Source: Allobosea lathyri (GTDB lineage: Bacteria; Pseudomonadota; Alphaproteobacteria; Rhizobiales; Beijerinckiaceae). From it: a stretch of DNA of 64,000 nucleotides. The notes below the pieces were generated by a model. It searched no databases. It was not told where the DNA came from and saw only the letters and a program-made list of their open reading frames with translations. The DNA is taken from NCBI RefSeq assembly GCF_900108245.1, contig NZ_FNUY01000007.1, positions 62,001 through 126,000 of the forward strand. Direction: 5' to 3'. Below, one piece after another: positions 19,445 to 29,289 of this stretch. Position 1 is the first letter of the stretch; every line of letters starts with the position of its first letter. The translations under genes and the position numbers were made by a program.

Positions 19445-19459
19445 TTAACGCTTGGTTAA
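19445..19459. promoter_or_regulatory. perfect CtrA-type box (TTAA-N7-TTAA)
   Basis: TTAA at 19445-19448 and TTAA at 19456-19459, seven bases apart, match the CtrA consensus of alphaproteobacteria. It lies in the divergent gap between the Fis-type HTH gene (start 19381) and trmL (start 19680), 64-78 bases before the HTH ATG. I found no second exact match in the intergenic DNA of this window. Binding is inferred. Confidence 0.6.
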
Positions 19460-19679
19460 ACGAAGGAGCACACAGCCCCGAGCGGCTGAATAGAAAGCGC
19501 GATCTTGCCAATTATGCGGCGGTTCCAGCGTTAAATCATGGGCCTTTGGCTCGCCCCGATGGATCGTCAACTTGAGGCTTTACGCTGGGCCTTCGGCTCC
19601 GCATCTGCGAGTTCGCCCCGCTGCGAATCACTTTTAGCCTGCTTGACGCTGGTCGCGTCGCCGCTCCATGAGGGCAGCC

Positions 19680-20177
19680 ATGCTGCGCCTCGCCCTCTAC
19701 CAGCCCGACATCCCGCAGAACGCCGGCACGATGATCCGCATGGCGGCCTGCCTCGGTGTCGCCGTGGATATCGTCGAGCCGGCGGCCTTCGACGTGTCCG
19801 ACCGGCATTTCCGCCGCTCCGGCATGGATTATCTCGAACGCGCGGCCGTGACGCGCCACGATTCCTTCGCTGCCTTCGAGACATGGCGACGGGGTGCCGG
19901 CCGCCGCCTCATCCTGGCGGAGACGGATGGCGCGGCGTCCCATGTCGATTTCGTCTTCGGACCCGGCGACATCGTCATGGTCGGCCGGGAATCGGCCGGT
20001 GTCGCGCCAGAGGTCTACGCCGCCGCCGATGCGGTCGTTCATGTGCCCATGCGCGCGGGATTGCGCTCGCTCAATGTCGCTCTGGCTGCGGCGATGGTAA
20101 TGGGTGAAGCCCTGAGACAGACAGGCGGCTATCCGCGCCGCGACGGAACAGATGATGAGCCAGCCCCAATCAGGTGA
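19680..20177 (+). CDS. trmL: tRNA (cytidine(34)-2'-O)-methyltransferase
   Basis: SPOUT methyltransferase of 165 residues that methylates the wobble ribose of tRNA-Leu isoacceptors. It starts [20 protein letters not shown]. The SAM knot is formed by [15 protein letters not shown] and [24 protein letters not shown] before ATG 19680 favours that start over the ATG at 19668. The gene overlaps hemF by 26 bases, so the two are probably co-transcribed. Confidence 0.93.
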   Translation: MLRLALYQPDIPQNAGTMIRMAACLGVAVDIVEPAAFDVSDRHFRRSGMDYLERAAVTRHDSFAAFETWRRGAGRRLILAETDGAASHVDFVFGPGDIVMVGRESAGVAPEVYAAADAVVHVPMRAGLRSLNVALAAAMVMGEALRQTGGYPRRDGTDDEPAPIR

Positions 20178-21102
20178 AACCGCACCCGCCTCCCCCGAAG
20201 CAACCGCGATCATGAACGCGCAGGCTGAGGCGATGAAGCCCCGCGCGGCCGAGTGGTTCGCGAGCCTGCGCGACCGGATCTGCGCAGCCTTCGAGGCCGT
20301 TGAGGACGAGGCCTCAGGCCCCTTCCCGCCCGAGACGAAAACGCCCGGCCGCTTCGTTCGCACGCCCTGGCAGCGCAAGAACCATGACGGCGCGCCAGGT
20401 GGCGGCGGCGTGATGTCGGTGATGCATGGCCGGGTTTTCGAGAAGGTCGGCGTGCATGTCTCGACCGTCTTCGGCACCTTCCAGCCCGAATTCGCCGGAC
20501 AGATCCCCGGCGCGGGCGAAGACCCGCGCTTTCACGCGACGGGCATCTCGCTGATCGCCCATCCCTGGAACCCGCATGCGCCGACCGTGCACATGAACAC
20601 GCGCTTCGTCGTGACCACGAAGCCCTGGTTCGGCGGCGGGGCGGACCTGACGCCGGTGCTGAACGCCCGGCGCAACCAGGACGATCCCGATGCGATCGCC
20701 TTCCACACCGCGATGCAGGGCCCGTGCGAGCGCTTCGCGCCGATCGCCGATTATGATCGCTTCAAGCGCTGGTGCGACGAATACTTCTTCCTGAAGCACC
20801 GCAACGAGCCGCGCGGCATCGGCGGCATCTTCTACGACTATATCTGGTCCGGCGAGCCGGAGGGCGATTTCGCCTTCACCCAGGCGGTCGGCGAGGCGTT
20901 CCTGGCCGCCTATCCCGACATCCTGCGCGCCAATATCGGCAAGCCCTGGAGCGAGGCCGAGCGCCATGAGCAGCAGGTGCGGCGCGGTCGCTATGTCGAG
21001 TTCAACCTGCTCCACGACCGCGGCACGATCTTCGGCCTGAAAACCGGCGGCAATGTCGATTCGATCCTGTCCTCGCTGCCGCCCACGGTGAGGTGGCCGT
21101 AG
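20152..21102 (+). CDS. hemF: oxygen-dependent coproporphyrinogen III oxidase
   Basis: Haem-pathway enzyme of 316 residues that decarboxylates coproporphyrinogen III to protoporphyrinogen IX using O2. Signature stretches are [51 protein letters not shown] and [20 protein letters not shown]. The start is uncertain: ATG 20152 or 20155 overlaps trmL, while ATG 20212 would give a 296-residue protein. Its stop is only seven bases from the end of the convergent cca gene. Confidence 0.94.
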   Translation: MMSQPQSGETAPASPEATAIMNAQAEAMKPRAAEWFASLRDRICAAFEAVEDEASGPFPPETKTPGRFVRTPWQRKNHDGAPGGGGVMSVMHGRVFEKVGVHVSTVFGTFQPEFAGQIPGAGEDPRFHATGISLIAHPWNPHAPTVHMNTRFVVTTKPWFGGGADLTPVLNARRNQDDPDAIAFHTAMQGPCERFAPIADYDRFKRWCDEYFFLKHRNEPRGIGGIFYDYIWSGEPEGDFAFTQAVGEAFLAAYPDILRANIGKPWSEAERHEQQVRRGRYVEFNLLHDRGTIFGLKTGGNVDSILSSLPPTVRWP

Positions 21103-21107
21103 CCTCG

Positions 21108-21134
21108 CGCTATCGCGAAACCGCCGCGATAGCG
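21108..21134. terminator. hairpin at the hemF/cca convergence
   Basis: Ten-base-pair perfect stem CGCTATCGCG / CGCGATAGCG (21108-21117 and 21125-21134). It overlaps the 3' end of the cca coding region. There is no T-run on either side, so it could be a weak bidirectional terminator or a coincidence of codon choice. Confidence 0.4.
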
Positions 21135-22351
21135 GCATCGAGAAACGCCATCTGCTCGGATGCGGCAGCGGGGCATCCGGCCTCGATCCAGCCCTCCCGC
21201 GCCAGTTCCAGAGCGCGCCCCACATCCCGCCCCGCAGTCACGCCACGCGCCAGCACGTCGCGGCCACCCGGCAGGAAAGGCGGCGTGCGGCCCAGTTCGG
21301 CGATCAGCGCCTGCGCCTCCACCTTGCGCATCTCATCCGCATGCGCGGTCAGGAGCACCAGCGCTGCCGCCACCGCATCGGCACCGACCCGCAGCGCCAG
21401 ATGGCGCAAGTTCGCGATGCTCGGCACTGCCACACGCCCCAAGATGCCCTCCAGCGCGCCGGCCAAACGCTCGATCCTGTCGAACTCGTCATTGGACAGC
21501 CGCAAACGCTCGCGCAGCCTGATCGCGTCCTCGCGCACCGCCACCGTCAGCGCCGCCAGTCTGAATGCCGGATAGACGCCCTCAGCGTCATCGCGCTCCG
21601 CTATCGCAGCGAAACGCGACACCATCGGCACGCAGCCGATCACCGGCATCAACAGGCCGGCGCCGGCCATCGCGGCCACGACCTCCGCGGCTCCGGGCGC
21701 GACCAGCAGCTTCAGCAATTCAGCGCGGACGCGTTCGCGCGACAGCCCGTCCAGGCCGGCCCGCCCCGCAATGCAGGCCGTAAGCCCATCAGGATCGGGC
21801 GCAGCTCGACCATAGCGGGCGTGAAAGCGAAAGAAGCGCAGGATGCGCAGATAGTCCTCGCGGATACGGCTGCCGGCATCGCCGATGAAGCGGATGCGCC
21901 GCGCCGCCAGATCGGCAAGCCCACCGCAATGATCGTGAAGGGCGCCGTCGCGGTCGAGCGCCAGCGCGTTGATGGTGAAGTCGCGCCTCATTGCGTCCAC
22001 GACGAAATCGCGCCCGAACGCGACCTTGGCACGGCGTCCATCGGTCTCGATGTCGCGGCGCAGCGTCGTCACCTCGAAGCTTTCGCCATCGTGGATCAGC
22101 GTCACCGTGCCGTGCTCGATCCCGGTCGGAACCGCCTTGAAGCCGGCGGCCTTGGCCCGCCTGATCGTCTCCTGCGGCAAGGCCGTGGTGGCGAGATCGA
22201 TGTCGCTGATCAGCTCGTCGAGCAAAAGGTTGCGCACCGCGCCGCCAATGATCCGGGTTTCCTCGCCCTCCCCGTTCAGCGCGGCAAGAACGCGGGCCAA
22301 TCCCGGCCGCGCCAGCAGTGCGGCGATCCGCCTTGCCTCGGCGGAGGTCAT
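21110..22351 (-). CDS. cca: CCA-adding tRNA nucleotidyltransferase / poly(A) polymerase family
   Basis: Class II nucleotidyltransferase of 413 residues. The head domain carries IIGGAVRNLLL and DIDLATTALPQE (metal-binding Asp pair), then GTVTLIHDGESFEVTTLRRD, RRDFTINALALD and IREDYLRILRFFRFHARYG. Proteins of this type in alphaproteobacteria usually repair tRNA CCA ends, but poly(A) polymerase activity cannot be ruled out. It overlaps DUF6111 by ATGA and is the last gene of a four-gene minus-strand operon. Confidence 0.92.
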   Translation of the reverse strand: MTSAEARRIAALLARPGLARVLAALNGEGEETRIIGGAVRNLLLDELISDIDLATTALPQETIRRAKAAGFKAVPTGIEHGTVTLIHDGESFEVTTLRRDIETDGRRAKVAFGRDFVVDAMRRDFTINALALDRDGALHDHCGGLADLAARRIRFIGDAGSRIREDYLRILRFFRFHARYGRAAPDPDGLTACIAGRAGLDGLSRERVRAELLKLLVAPGAAEVVAAMAGAGLLMPVIGCVPMVSRFAAIAERDDAEGVYPAFRLAALTVAVREDAIRLRERLRLSNDEFDRIERLAGALEGILGRVAVPSIANLRHLALRVGADAVAAALVLLTAHADEMRKVEAQALIAELGRTPPFLPGGRDVLARGVTAGRDVGRALELAREGWIEAGCPAAASEQMAFLDAAIAAVSR

Positions 22352-22605
22352 TTGAAGCGGCCGGGCACCAGCGTCCCGTGCTCCATATGCGGCGGCTCAT
22401 AGGCGCCCTGCTGCTGCGGGGCTTTCCAGCCGCCATAGGCCACCAGCGCGATCACGAAGCCGAGCCCGACGATGGAGAGCCAGAAGACGTGCTTGCTCCA
22501 GTGTTCCACATCCAGCGGGTTGCGGCGCTGGATGATCAGATAGCCCGCGAATACGCAGAAAGGCAGTACGAAGAGCAGGAACTCCTCGATCAGCGAACGC
22601 CACAT
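22348..22605 (-). CDS. DUF6111 family small membrane protein
   Basis: Protein of 85 residues with two membrane helices (about 8-25, LLFVLPFCVFAGYLIIQ, and about 40-60, VFWLSIVGLGFVIALVAYG). The cytoplasmic or periplasmic tail has EPPHMEHGTLVPGRF, the conserved end of DUF6111. It overlaps cca by 4 bases and starts 20 bases after the NUDIX gene. The function is unknown; its constant place beside CCA transferase and NUDIX genes is typical of Hyphomicrobiales. Confidence 0.85.
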   Translation of the reverse strand: MWRSLIEEFLLFVLPFCVFAGYLIIQRRNPLDVEHWSKHVFWLSIVGLGFVIALVAYGGWKAPQQQGAYEPPHMEHGTLVPGRFK

Positions 22606-22625
22606 GAAGGCATCATCCAGTTCCG

Positions 22626-23294
22626 TTAGCCGACGAGCCGCTCATAGAGATTGCGGATCATGCCGGCGGTTGCGCCCCAGATATAGCGATCCCCGAAGGG
22701 CATCGCATAGTAGGTGCGATAGAGGCCCTTCCACTCGCGGCCCTCGCGCCGGTGATTGGCCGGGTCGAGCAGGAATGACAAGGGCGTCTCGAACGCCTCA
22801 TCCACCTCATGGGTGTTGATCGTCAGGGAAAAGGGCGGCTCCACCAGCGCGACGACCGGCACGATGCGATAGCCCGTCCCGGTCAGATAGGCGTCGAGGA
22901 AGCCGAGCGTCCGGATGCGTTCGCGCGCCAGGCCGATCTCCTCCTCCGTCTCCCGCAATGCCGTGATCACCGGCGAGCCATCGACCGCATCGACCCGCCC
23001 GCCCGGAAAGGCGATCTGGGCGGAGTGGTTGCGCAGGGCTGCAGCACGCTGGGTCAGCAGCACGGTCGGCCCCTCGGGCCTCGGTACGATCGCGATCAGC
23101 ACGGCGGCCGGGATCGCCGCCGCCTCGTCGGGCTGCGACATCGGCGCCGGCTGCAGCTCATGGTCGCCACGCGGCCGGCTGATCACGTCGCCGAAGGCCG
23201 GGGGCTCGGCCCGCAGGCGCCGCAGCGCCAACGCCGCGAACGCCTCGGCGGTCAGGTTCAACGCCGGCAGCGCTGTCGTCTGCATCGATGTCAT
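22626..23294 (-). CDS. CoA pyrophosphatase-like NUDIX hydrolase
   Basis: Protein of 222 residues with the NudL/CoA-diphosphatase pattern. NHSAQIAFPGGRVDAVDG contains the CoA-specific upstream motif, and ALRETEEEIGL is the NUDIX box core with its metal-binding Glu residues. It should split CoA or acyl-CoA into phosphopantetheine and 3',5'-ADP. It overlaps the DUF1285 gene by ATGA. The specificity comes from family motifs. Confidence 0.88.
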   Translation of the reverse strand: MTSMQTTALPALNLTAEAFAALALRRLRAEPPAFGDVISRPRGDHELQPAPMSQPDEAAAIPAAVLIAIVPRPEGPTVLLTQRAAALRNHSAQIAFPGGRVDAVDGSPVITALRETEEEIGLARERIRTLGFLDAYLTGTGYRIVPVVALVEPPFSLTINTHEVDEAFETPLSFLLDPANHRREGREWKGLYRTYYAMPFGDRYIWGATAGMIRNLYERLVG

Positions 23295-23881
23295 GCGAAT
23301 TCGCCGTCTCCGATCTCGCTCGCCGGCACGGCGGGGTGGAAACCGCCGGCCACGGCGATGCCGAACATGGCGATGCCCTCGACCTCGCGCACCTCGCCGA
23401 GCGCCAGCAGGTCATAGGTAAGCGCCCGCGTGACCCGGGCCCAGAGCCCGCGTCGGACATGGATATAGGGCTTGAGCCCATCCTTCGCCGCCCGCTCGAA
23501 ACGAATCGGATTGTCGGCGCCCACGCTGACGAGATCGTCGACCTGGGTGCGAAAAGCGATCGAACGGGCATCGCCCTCGCCGGCCACTTCCATCTCGACC
23601 GCCTGGAAGGGCGCGTCCTCGACGACAATTCCAACCTTCTCGACCGGGGTCACGAGAAAGTAATCGTCCCCGTCCCGGCGCAGCACCGAGGAGAAAAGCT
23701 TGACGAGCGCCGGCCGGCCGATCGGCGTGCCCAGATAGAACCAGGTGCCGTCGGCGGCGATGCGCATGTCGATATCGCCGCAAAAAGGCGGGTTCCAGCG
23801 CTCGACAGGCGGCAGGCCGCGGGCCTTTCCGTCTCCCAGCGCCGACATCAGGCGGGTCATCGCAGAACTGGCATTATTCAT
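23291..23881 (-). CDS. DUF1285 domain protein
   Basis: Cytoplasmic protein of 196 residues of unknown function. Conserved family stretches are PPVERWNPPFCGDIDMRI, DGTWFYLGTPIGRPALVKLF, YFLVTPVEKVGIVVEDAPF and a GLWARVTRALTYDL region. Several start codons are possible (23881, 23860); ATG 23881 gives the length closest to relatives. First gene of the DUF1285-NUDIX-DUF6111-cca operon, divergent from moxR. Confidence 0.85.
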   Translation of the reverse strand: MNNASSAMTRLMSALGDGKARGLPPVERWNPPFCGDIDMRIAADGTWFYLGTPIGRPALVKLFSSVLRRDGDDYFLVTPVEKVGIVVEDAPFQAVEMEVAGEGDARSIAFRTQVDDLVSVGADNPIRFERAAKDGLKPYIHVRRGLWARVTRALTYDLLALGEVREVEGIAMFGIAVAGGFHPAVPASEIGDGEFA

Positions 23882-24084
23882 CGAAAAGCCCGCTGGAACC
23901 GCATGCGGCATATTGGTTGCATCGCGTCCTCTGCCTTGAACTCCACATAATCGTGAAGCCGAGTTCTGTGCACCGGGCCATAGGGGCCCTTGAGCCTGCA
24001 TCGCCACCCGTCCACACTCAACGGCTGAGACCGTTGCAGGTTCGGACGGTGCGAGGCGTGACGACGAGGGTGAAGGAGATCGAC

Positions 24085-25119
<1,035 letters not shown>

Positions 25120-25147
25120 TGGCCAGCCTGATGAGGGGACAACGCTG

Positions 25148-26068
25148 ATGCTGCGCACGCGCGTCCTGGGGCCAACCGAACGCCAACCCGCCCGGCCGGT
25201 CGTCACGGCATCGCTCGATCTCGCGGCGCGGTTGCCTCGGCTGATCCTGGAAGCGCGCCGGGTCTCGGCCAGCGTGCACGGCATCCATGGCCGCAGGCGC
25301 GCCGGCCCCGGCGAAACCTTCTGGCAGTACCGGCCGCTGGTCGCGGGCGAAGCCGCCTCGCGCATCGACTGGCGCCGCTCGGCCCGCGACGGCCATCTGT
25401 TCGTCCGCGAGCGCGAATGGGAAGCCTCCCACGCGATCTGGCTCTGGATCGACCGCTCTGCCTCCATGGGCTTCGCCTCCTCGCTGGCCATGGCCTCGAA
25501 GGTGGACCGCGCTTTGATCGCAGGCTTCGCTCTGGCCGAAACGATGGTCGAGGGCGGCGAGCGTGTCGGCCATCTCGGGCTGACACGGGCGCTGGCTTCG
25601 CGCCGGATCGTCGAATTGCTGGCCCAGGCCATCCTGGTCGACAGCAAGGGCGCGGTGGCCAATCTGCCGCCTGACGCCCCGCTGCCGCGCCTCGCCGACG
25701 CGATCATCATCACGGACGGGCTATCGCCTGCCGCCTCGCTCGCCAAGCGCATCGCCACCATGGCGTCCTCGGGCGCGCGCGGCCATGTCCTGCTCATCGC
25801 CGACCCGATCGAGGAGACCTTCCCCTTCACCGGTCAGGCGGAGCTCTTCGACCTCGAGGACGGCCTCTCCCTGCGCGTCGGCGATGCCGGCGCCTGGGGC
25901 GAGGAATACCGCCAGCGGCTGGAAGCCCATCGCGACGCGATCAAGGAAGCCTGCCGCAAGGTCGGCTGGACCCTGACGCTGCATCGCACCGACCGGCCCG
26001 CCAGCGAAGGCGTCCTGCGCATCGCCAGCCTCGTTGCCGCCTCGCGCGGCGTCGACGGAGGGCGATGA
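25148..26068 (+). CDS. DUF58 domain protein (MoxR partner)
   Basis: Protein of 306 residues. The DUF58 core has GRRRAGPGETFWQYRPLVAG, then IDWRRSARDGHLFVREREWE and WLWIDRSASMGF, where DRSASM is a MIDAS-like motif of the von Willebrand A fold. No membrane helix is evident, unlike many DUF58 proteins. It starts 28 bases after moxR with GAGG upstream of ATG 25148. Family members work with MoxR; the client protein is unknown. Confidence 0.9.
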   Translation: MLRTRVLGPTERQPARPVVTASLDLAARLPRLILEARRVSASVHGIHGRRRAGPGETFWQYRPLVAGEAASRIDWRRSARDGHLFVREREWEASHAIWLWIDRSASMGFASSLAMASKVDRALIAGFALAETMVEGGERVGHLGLTRALASRRIVELLAQAILVDSKGAVANLPPDAPLPRLADAIIITDGLSPAASLAKRIATMASSGARGHVLLIADPIEETFPFTGQAELFDLEDGLSLRVGDAGAWGEEYRQRLEAHRDAIKEACRKVGWTLTLHRTDRPASEGVLRIASLVAASRGVDGGR

Positions 26069-26094
26069 CGATGCGCGCTCTCGTTCCCCACCGC

Positions 26095-26203
26095 CGTCAT
26101 CCCGGGCGAAGCGAAGCGGAGACCCGGGATCCAGGCCTGAACGCCAACATTGCGAAGCTCCGGCATGGATCCCGGGTCTCCCTGCGGTCGCCCGGGATGA
26201 CGG
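26095..26203. repeat. inverted repeat inside the moxR cluster
   Basis: Facing arms 26095-26133 and 26166-26203 (outer CGTCATCCCGGGCGAAGC, inner GACCCGGGATCCA). It is related to family A. It separates the DUF58 gene from the BatA/DUF4159 gene, two genes that otherwise look like one operon. Confidence 0.85.
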
Positions 26204-26240
26204 CTGAGTGCGTCAAAGCGCTTCGGAGGGAGCCCCCCCG

Positions 26241-29057
26241 ATGCTGAACTCCCTGCCCATCGCCTTCTCCGCCCCGTTCGTGCTCACGGCGCTGGCGCTG
26301 CTGCCGGCGCTCTGGCTGATCCTGCGGGTGACGCCGCCGCGCCCGCGCCGCATCGATTTCCCGCCGCTGAAGATCATGGCGGACCTGATCGCCAAGCGCG
26401 AGCTGCCGGCGCACACGCCCTGGTGGCTGCTCGCCATGCGCATGGCGATCGCCGCGCTCGCCATCCTCGCAGTGGCCGGCCCGGTCTGGAATCCGCCGCA
26501 GGTCGCCGGGCCGGCGCGTGGACCGATGCTGCTGCTGATCGACAATGGCTTTGGCGCGGCAACCGACTGGCCCGAACGGCTCGCCGTCGGCGAATCCCGC
26601 GTCGCCGCCGCAGCCCGTGAAGGCCGCCCGGTGGCCATCCTCGGCCTGGCCGAGAACCCGGCCGAGATCGCCTTGTCCGAACCGCGCGCAGCGCTCGACC
26701 GCCTGCGCGCTTTGGCATTGCAGCCCCATGCGCCCGACCGTGGCGCGCATCTCCAGCGCATCGACGCCTTTCTCGGCGCGGCACCGGAGGCCGAGATCGT
26801 CTGGATCGCGGACGGGCTCTCGGTGGCGGACGACACGGCGTTCCTTGCCCGCCTGAAGCAGCTGGCCGATGCCCGTCGCCTGTCGATCCATACCAGCCCC
26901 GCCGACCAGCTGGCGCTGGCCGCGCCCGAAAACCTCGCCGGCGCGCTTGCCGTCAAGGTGCTGCGCCCCAATACCAATGCAGCCGCGAGCGGGCAGGTTC
27001 GCGCGCTCGATCTCAAGGGCCTGCCGCTGGGCGACGCCCCCTTCATTTTCAACGGCTCCGAGTTGCAGACGACGGCGCGGCTGACGCTGCCGATCGAGGT
27101 CCGCAACGCCGTCTCCCGGCTGGAGATCGTGGCCGAGCGCAGCGCAGCCGCCGTCGCGCTTCTCGACGACCGCGCCAAGCGCCGTCGCGTCGGCATCGTC
27201 TCGGGCGCCACGACGGACACCGCCCAACCTCTGCTCTCCCCGACCTATTACGTCTCGCGGGCACTTTCCCCTTTCGCCGAGATCCGCGAGCCGCGTCCGG
27301 GTTCGACCGACCCTGTCGGCGAATTGCTGACGCAGAACCTGTCGGTGCTGGTGCTGGCCGATATCGGCGCACTCGATCGCGACACGGTGGCGAAGATCGA
27401 CAGCTTCATCGCGCGCGGTGGCGTGCTGCTGCGCTTCGCCGGGGCGCGCCTTGCCGCTGCCTCCGACGATTTGACCCCCGTGCGCCTGCGTCGCGGCGGT
27501 CGCACGCTCGGCGGCGGCCTCTCCTGGGAAACCCCCCGCAAGCTCGCGCCCTTCACTCGCGGTAGCCCCTTCTTCGGAACGCCGATCACCGACGATGTCC
27601 GCGTCAACCGGCAGATCCTGGCCGAGCCCGAGGCCGATCTTGCGCGCAAGACCTGGGCTGCGCTGGAGGATGGCACGCCCGTCGTCACCGGCGAACGCCG
27701 TGGCGACGGCATGATCGCGATGATGCATGTCACGGCAGACACGACATGGTCCAACCTGCCGCTGTCGGGCCTCTTCGTCGAAATGCTGCGCAAGATCGTC
27801 GGTCTTGCCGGAACCGGGCCTGCCGAGGCCCAGGGAGAGGATGCGCGCGTGGAAACCCTGTCGCCGACCCGCGTGCTCGACGGCCAGGGCGCTTTCCGTG
27901 CGCCGCCCGCAACCGCCCAGCCTGTCGCCCGCAACTTCGCTGGGCGCGCCACGCTTGCCCATCCGCCCGGCATCTACGGCCCGGCCGACGGCTCGCTCGC
28001 CGTCAACGCGCTGAACGCTACGGATGCGCTGGGCACGATCGATCTGGCGGCGTTCGGCGCCCCGATCCTGCCGGTCGATAAACCCGTCGCGCAGGACATC
28101 CGGCCGCAACTGCTGGTGCTGGCGCTGCTGCTGCTCGTCGCCGACACGATCGCGACGCTGTGGCTTGGCGGCAGGCTGAACCTCGCCCGCTTCCGCCGCG
28201 CCGCTCCCGCCGCGATCCTGGTCGCGCTGGCGCTTGGCCTCGCCGGAGCTCCGGATCAGGCTCACGCCCAGCCGGTCCCGGCCGCACCCGTCGATGAGCG
28301 GCCGCCGATCCCGCGCGAACTCTTCGCAGCCGGCGCCGTGACGCGGCTGGCCTATGTCGTCACCGGCGACAAGGCAGTCGACGACATGTCGAAGGCAGGT
28401 CTGACCGGCTTGAATACGGTGCTCAGCGCCCGCACCGCGCTGGAACCGGGCGATGCTGTCGGCGTCAATGCGGACCGCGACGAACTCGCCTTCTTCCCGG
28501 TGTTGTACTGGCCGATCGTCGCCGGCCGCCCCATTCCACCACCCGAGACCCTGCGCAAGCTCGAAGCCTATATGAAGGGCGGCGGGCTCGTGATCTTCGA
28601 CACGCGCGATGCCATGAGCGCGCGGCCCGGCGGCGGCACGACGCCGGAAGGCGAACAGCTGCGCCGTATGCTCCAGACCCTCGACATTCCCGAGCTCGAG
28701 CCGCTGCCGCGCGACCACGTCCTGACCAAGACCTTCTATATCCTCGACGGTTTCGTCGGCCGCTACGACACGGGCACAACCTGGGTCGAGATCCTTCCGC
28801 CCGCCGGCGAGGACGGCCGCCGCCCGGCGCGGGCCGGCGATAGCGTCTCGCCGATCGTGATTACCTCGAACGATCTCGCCGCCGCCTGGGCTGTGAACCG
28901 GCGCGGCGAAGGATTGGTGCCGCTCTCGGGCTCCGATCCGCGCCAGCGCGAAATGGCGCTCCGGGCGGGCGTCAACCTCGTGATGTACGCGCTGACCGGC
29001 AACTACAAGGCCGACCAGGTCCATGTCCCGGCATTGCTGGAAAGGCTGGGGCAGTGA
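26241..29057 (+). CDS. BatA/DUF4159 domain membrane protein
   Basis: Inner-membrane protein of 938 residues. The N-terminal BatA module has two helices (about 10-28 and 65-85) around the basic segment RVTPPRPRRIDFPP. A large extracytoplasmic middle region follows, with a ThuA/GATase-like stretch around FIARGGVLLRFAGARLA. Two more helices lie near 615-665. The C-terminal DUF4159 domain (about 690-935) includes FFPVLYWPIVAG and YMKGGGLVIFDTRDAM. GGAGGGAG precedes ATG 26241. It belongs with the upstream moxR-DUF58 pair. Function unknown beyond the association. Confidence 0.9.
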   Translation: MLNSLPIAFSAPFVLTALALLPALWLILRVTPPRPRRIDFPPLKIMADLIAKRELPAHTPWWLLAMRMAIAALAILAVAGPVWNPPQVAGPARGPMLLLIDNGFGAATDWPERLAVGESRVAAAAREGRPVAILGLAENPAEIALSEPRAALDRLRALALQPHAPDRGAHLQRIDAFLGAAPEAEIVWIADGLSVADDTAFLARLKQLADARRLSIHTSPADQLALAAPENLAGALAVKVLRPNTNAAASGQVRALDLKGLPLGDAPFIFNGSELQTTARLTLPIEVRNAVSRLEIVAERSAAAVALLDDRAKRRRVGIVSGATTDTAQPLLSPTYYVSRALSPFAEIREPRPGSTDPVGELLTQNLSVLVLADIGALDRDTVAKIDSFIARGGVLLRFAGARLAAASDDLTPVRLRRGGRTLGGGLSWETPRKLAPFTRGSPFFGTPITDDVRVNRQILAEPEADLARKTWAALEDGTPVVTGERRGDGMIAMMHVTADTTWSNLPLSGLFVEMLRKIVGLAGTGPAEAQGEDARVETLSPTRVLDGQGAFRAPPATAQPVARNFAGRATLAHPPGIYGPADGSLAVNALNATDALGTIDLAAFGAPILPVDKPVAQDIRPQLLVLALLLLVADTIATLWLGGRLNLARFRRAAPAAILVALALGLAGAPDQAHAQPVPAAPVDERPPIPRELFAAGAVTRLAYVVTGDKAVDDMSKAGLTGLNTVLSARTALEPGDAVGVNADRDELAFFPVLYWPIVAGRPIPPPETLRKLEAYMKGGGLVIFDTRDAMSARPGGGTTPEGEQLRRMLQTLDIPELEPLPRDHVLTKTFYILDGFVGRYDTGTTWVEILPPAGEDGRRPARAGDSVSPIVITSNDLAAAWAVNRRGEGLVPLSGSDPRQREMALRAGVNLVMYALTGNYKADQVHVPALLERLGQ

Positions 29058-29080
29058 GCCTCTTGCACGACGGCAACCGG

Positions 29081-29218
29081 TCCCCTTCCCCCCGCTTGCG
29101 GTGGGGAAGGGTTAGGGATGGGGGGCCGGAAAGCCTGAGCACCGTCCTTGGCCGTCAACCCCAAGCGGAACTGCCCCCCACCCCAGCCCTCCCCACCGCA
29201 AGCGGGCGGAGGGAGTCA
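29081..29218. repeat. C/G-rich inverted repeat
   Basis: Arms containing CCCCCCGCTTGCGGTGGGGA and TCCCCACCGCAAGCGGGCGG, inverted about 75 bases apart, in the gap between the DUF4159 gene and the next membrane-protein gene. It is not closely related to families A to C. It is the second palindrome inside the moxR cluster. Confidence 0.8.
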
Positions 29219-29289
29219 CGGTGCGCCTACGATGATCGGCAGCGCCTCACAGGGCGCAATGAGCCGAATTGGAACGGGACATCGATCTG

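Noticed and set aside
26097-29024. A 975-codon frame on the minus strand opposite the BatA/DUF4159 gene
   Set aside because: It has the composition of an antisense frame, and its end runs through the palindromic repeat. The plus-strand gene has domain motifs and a strong binding site.
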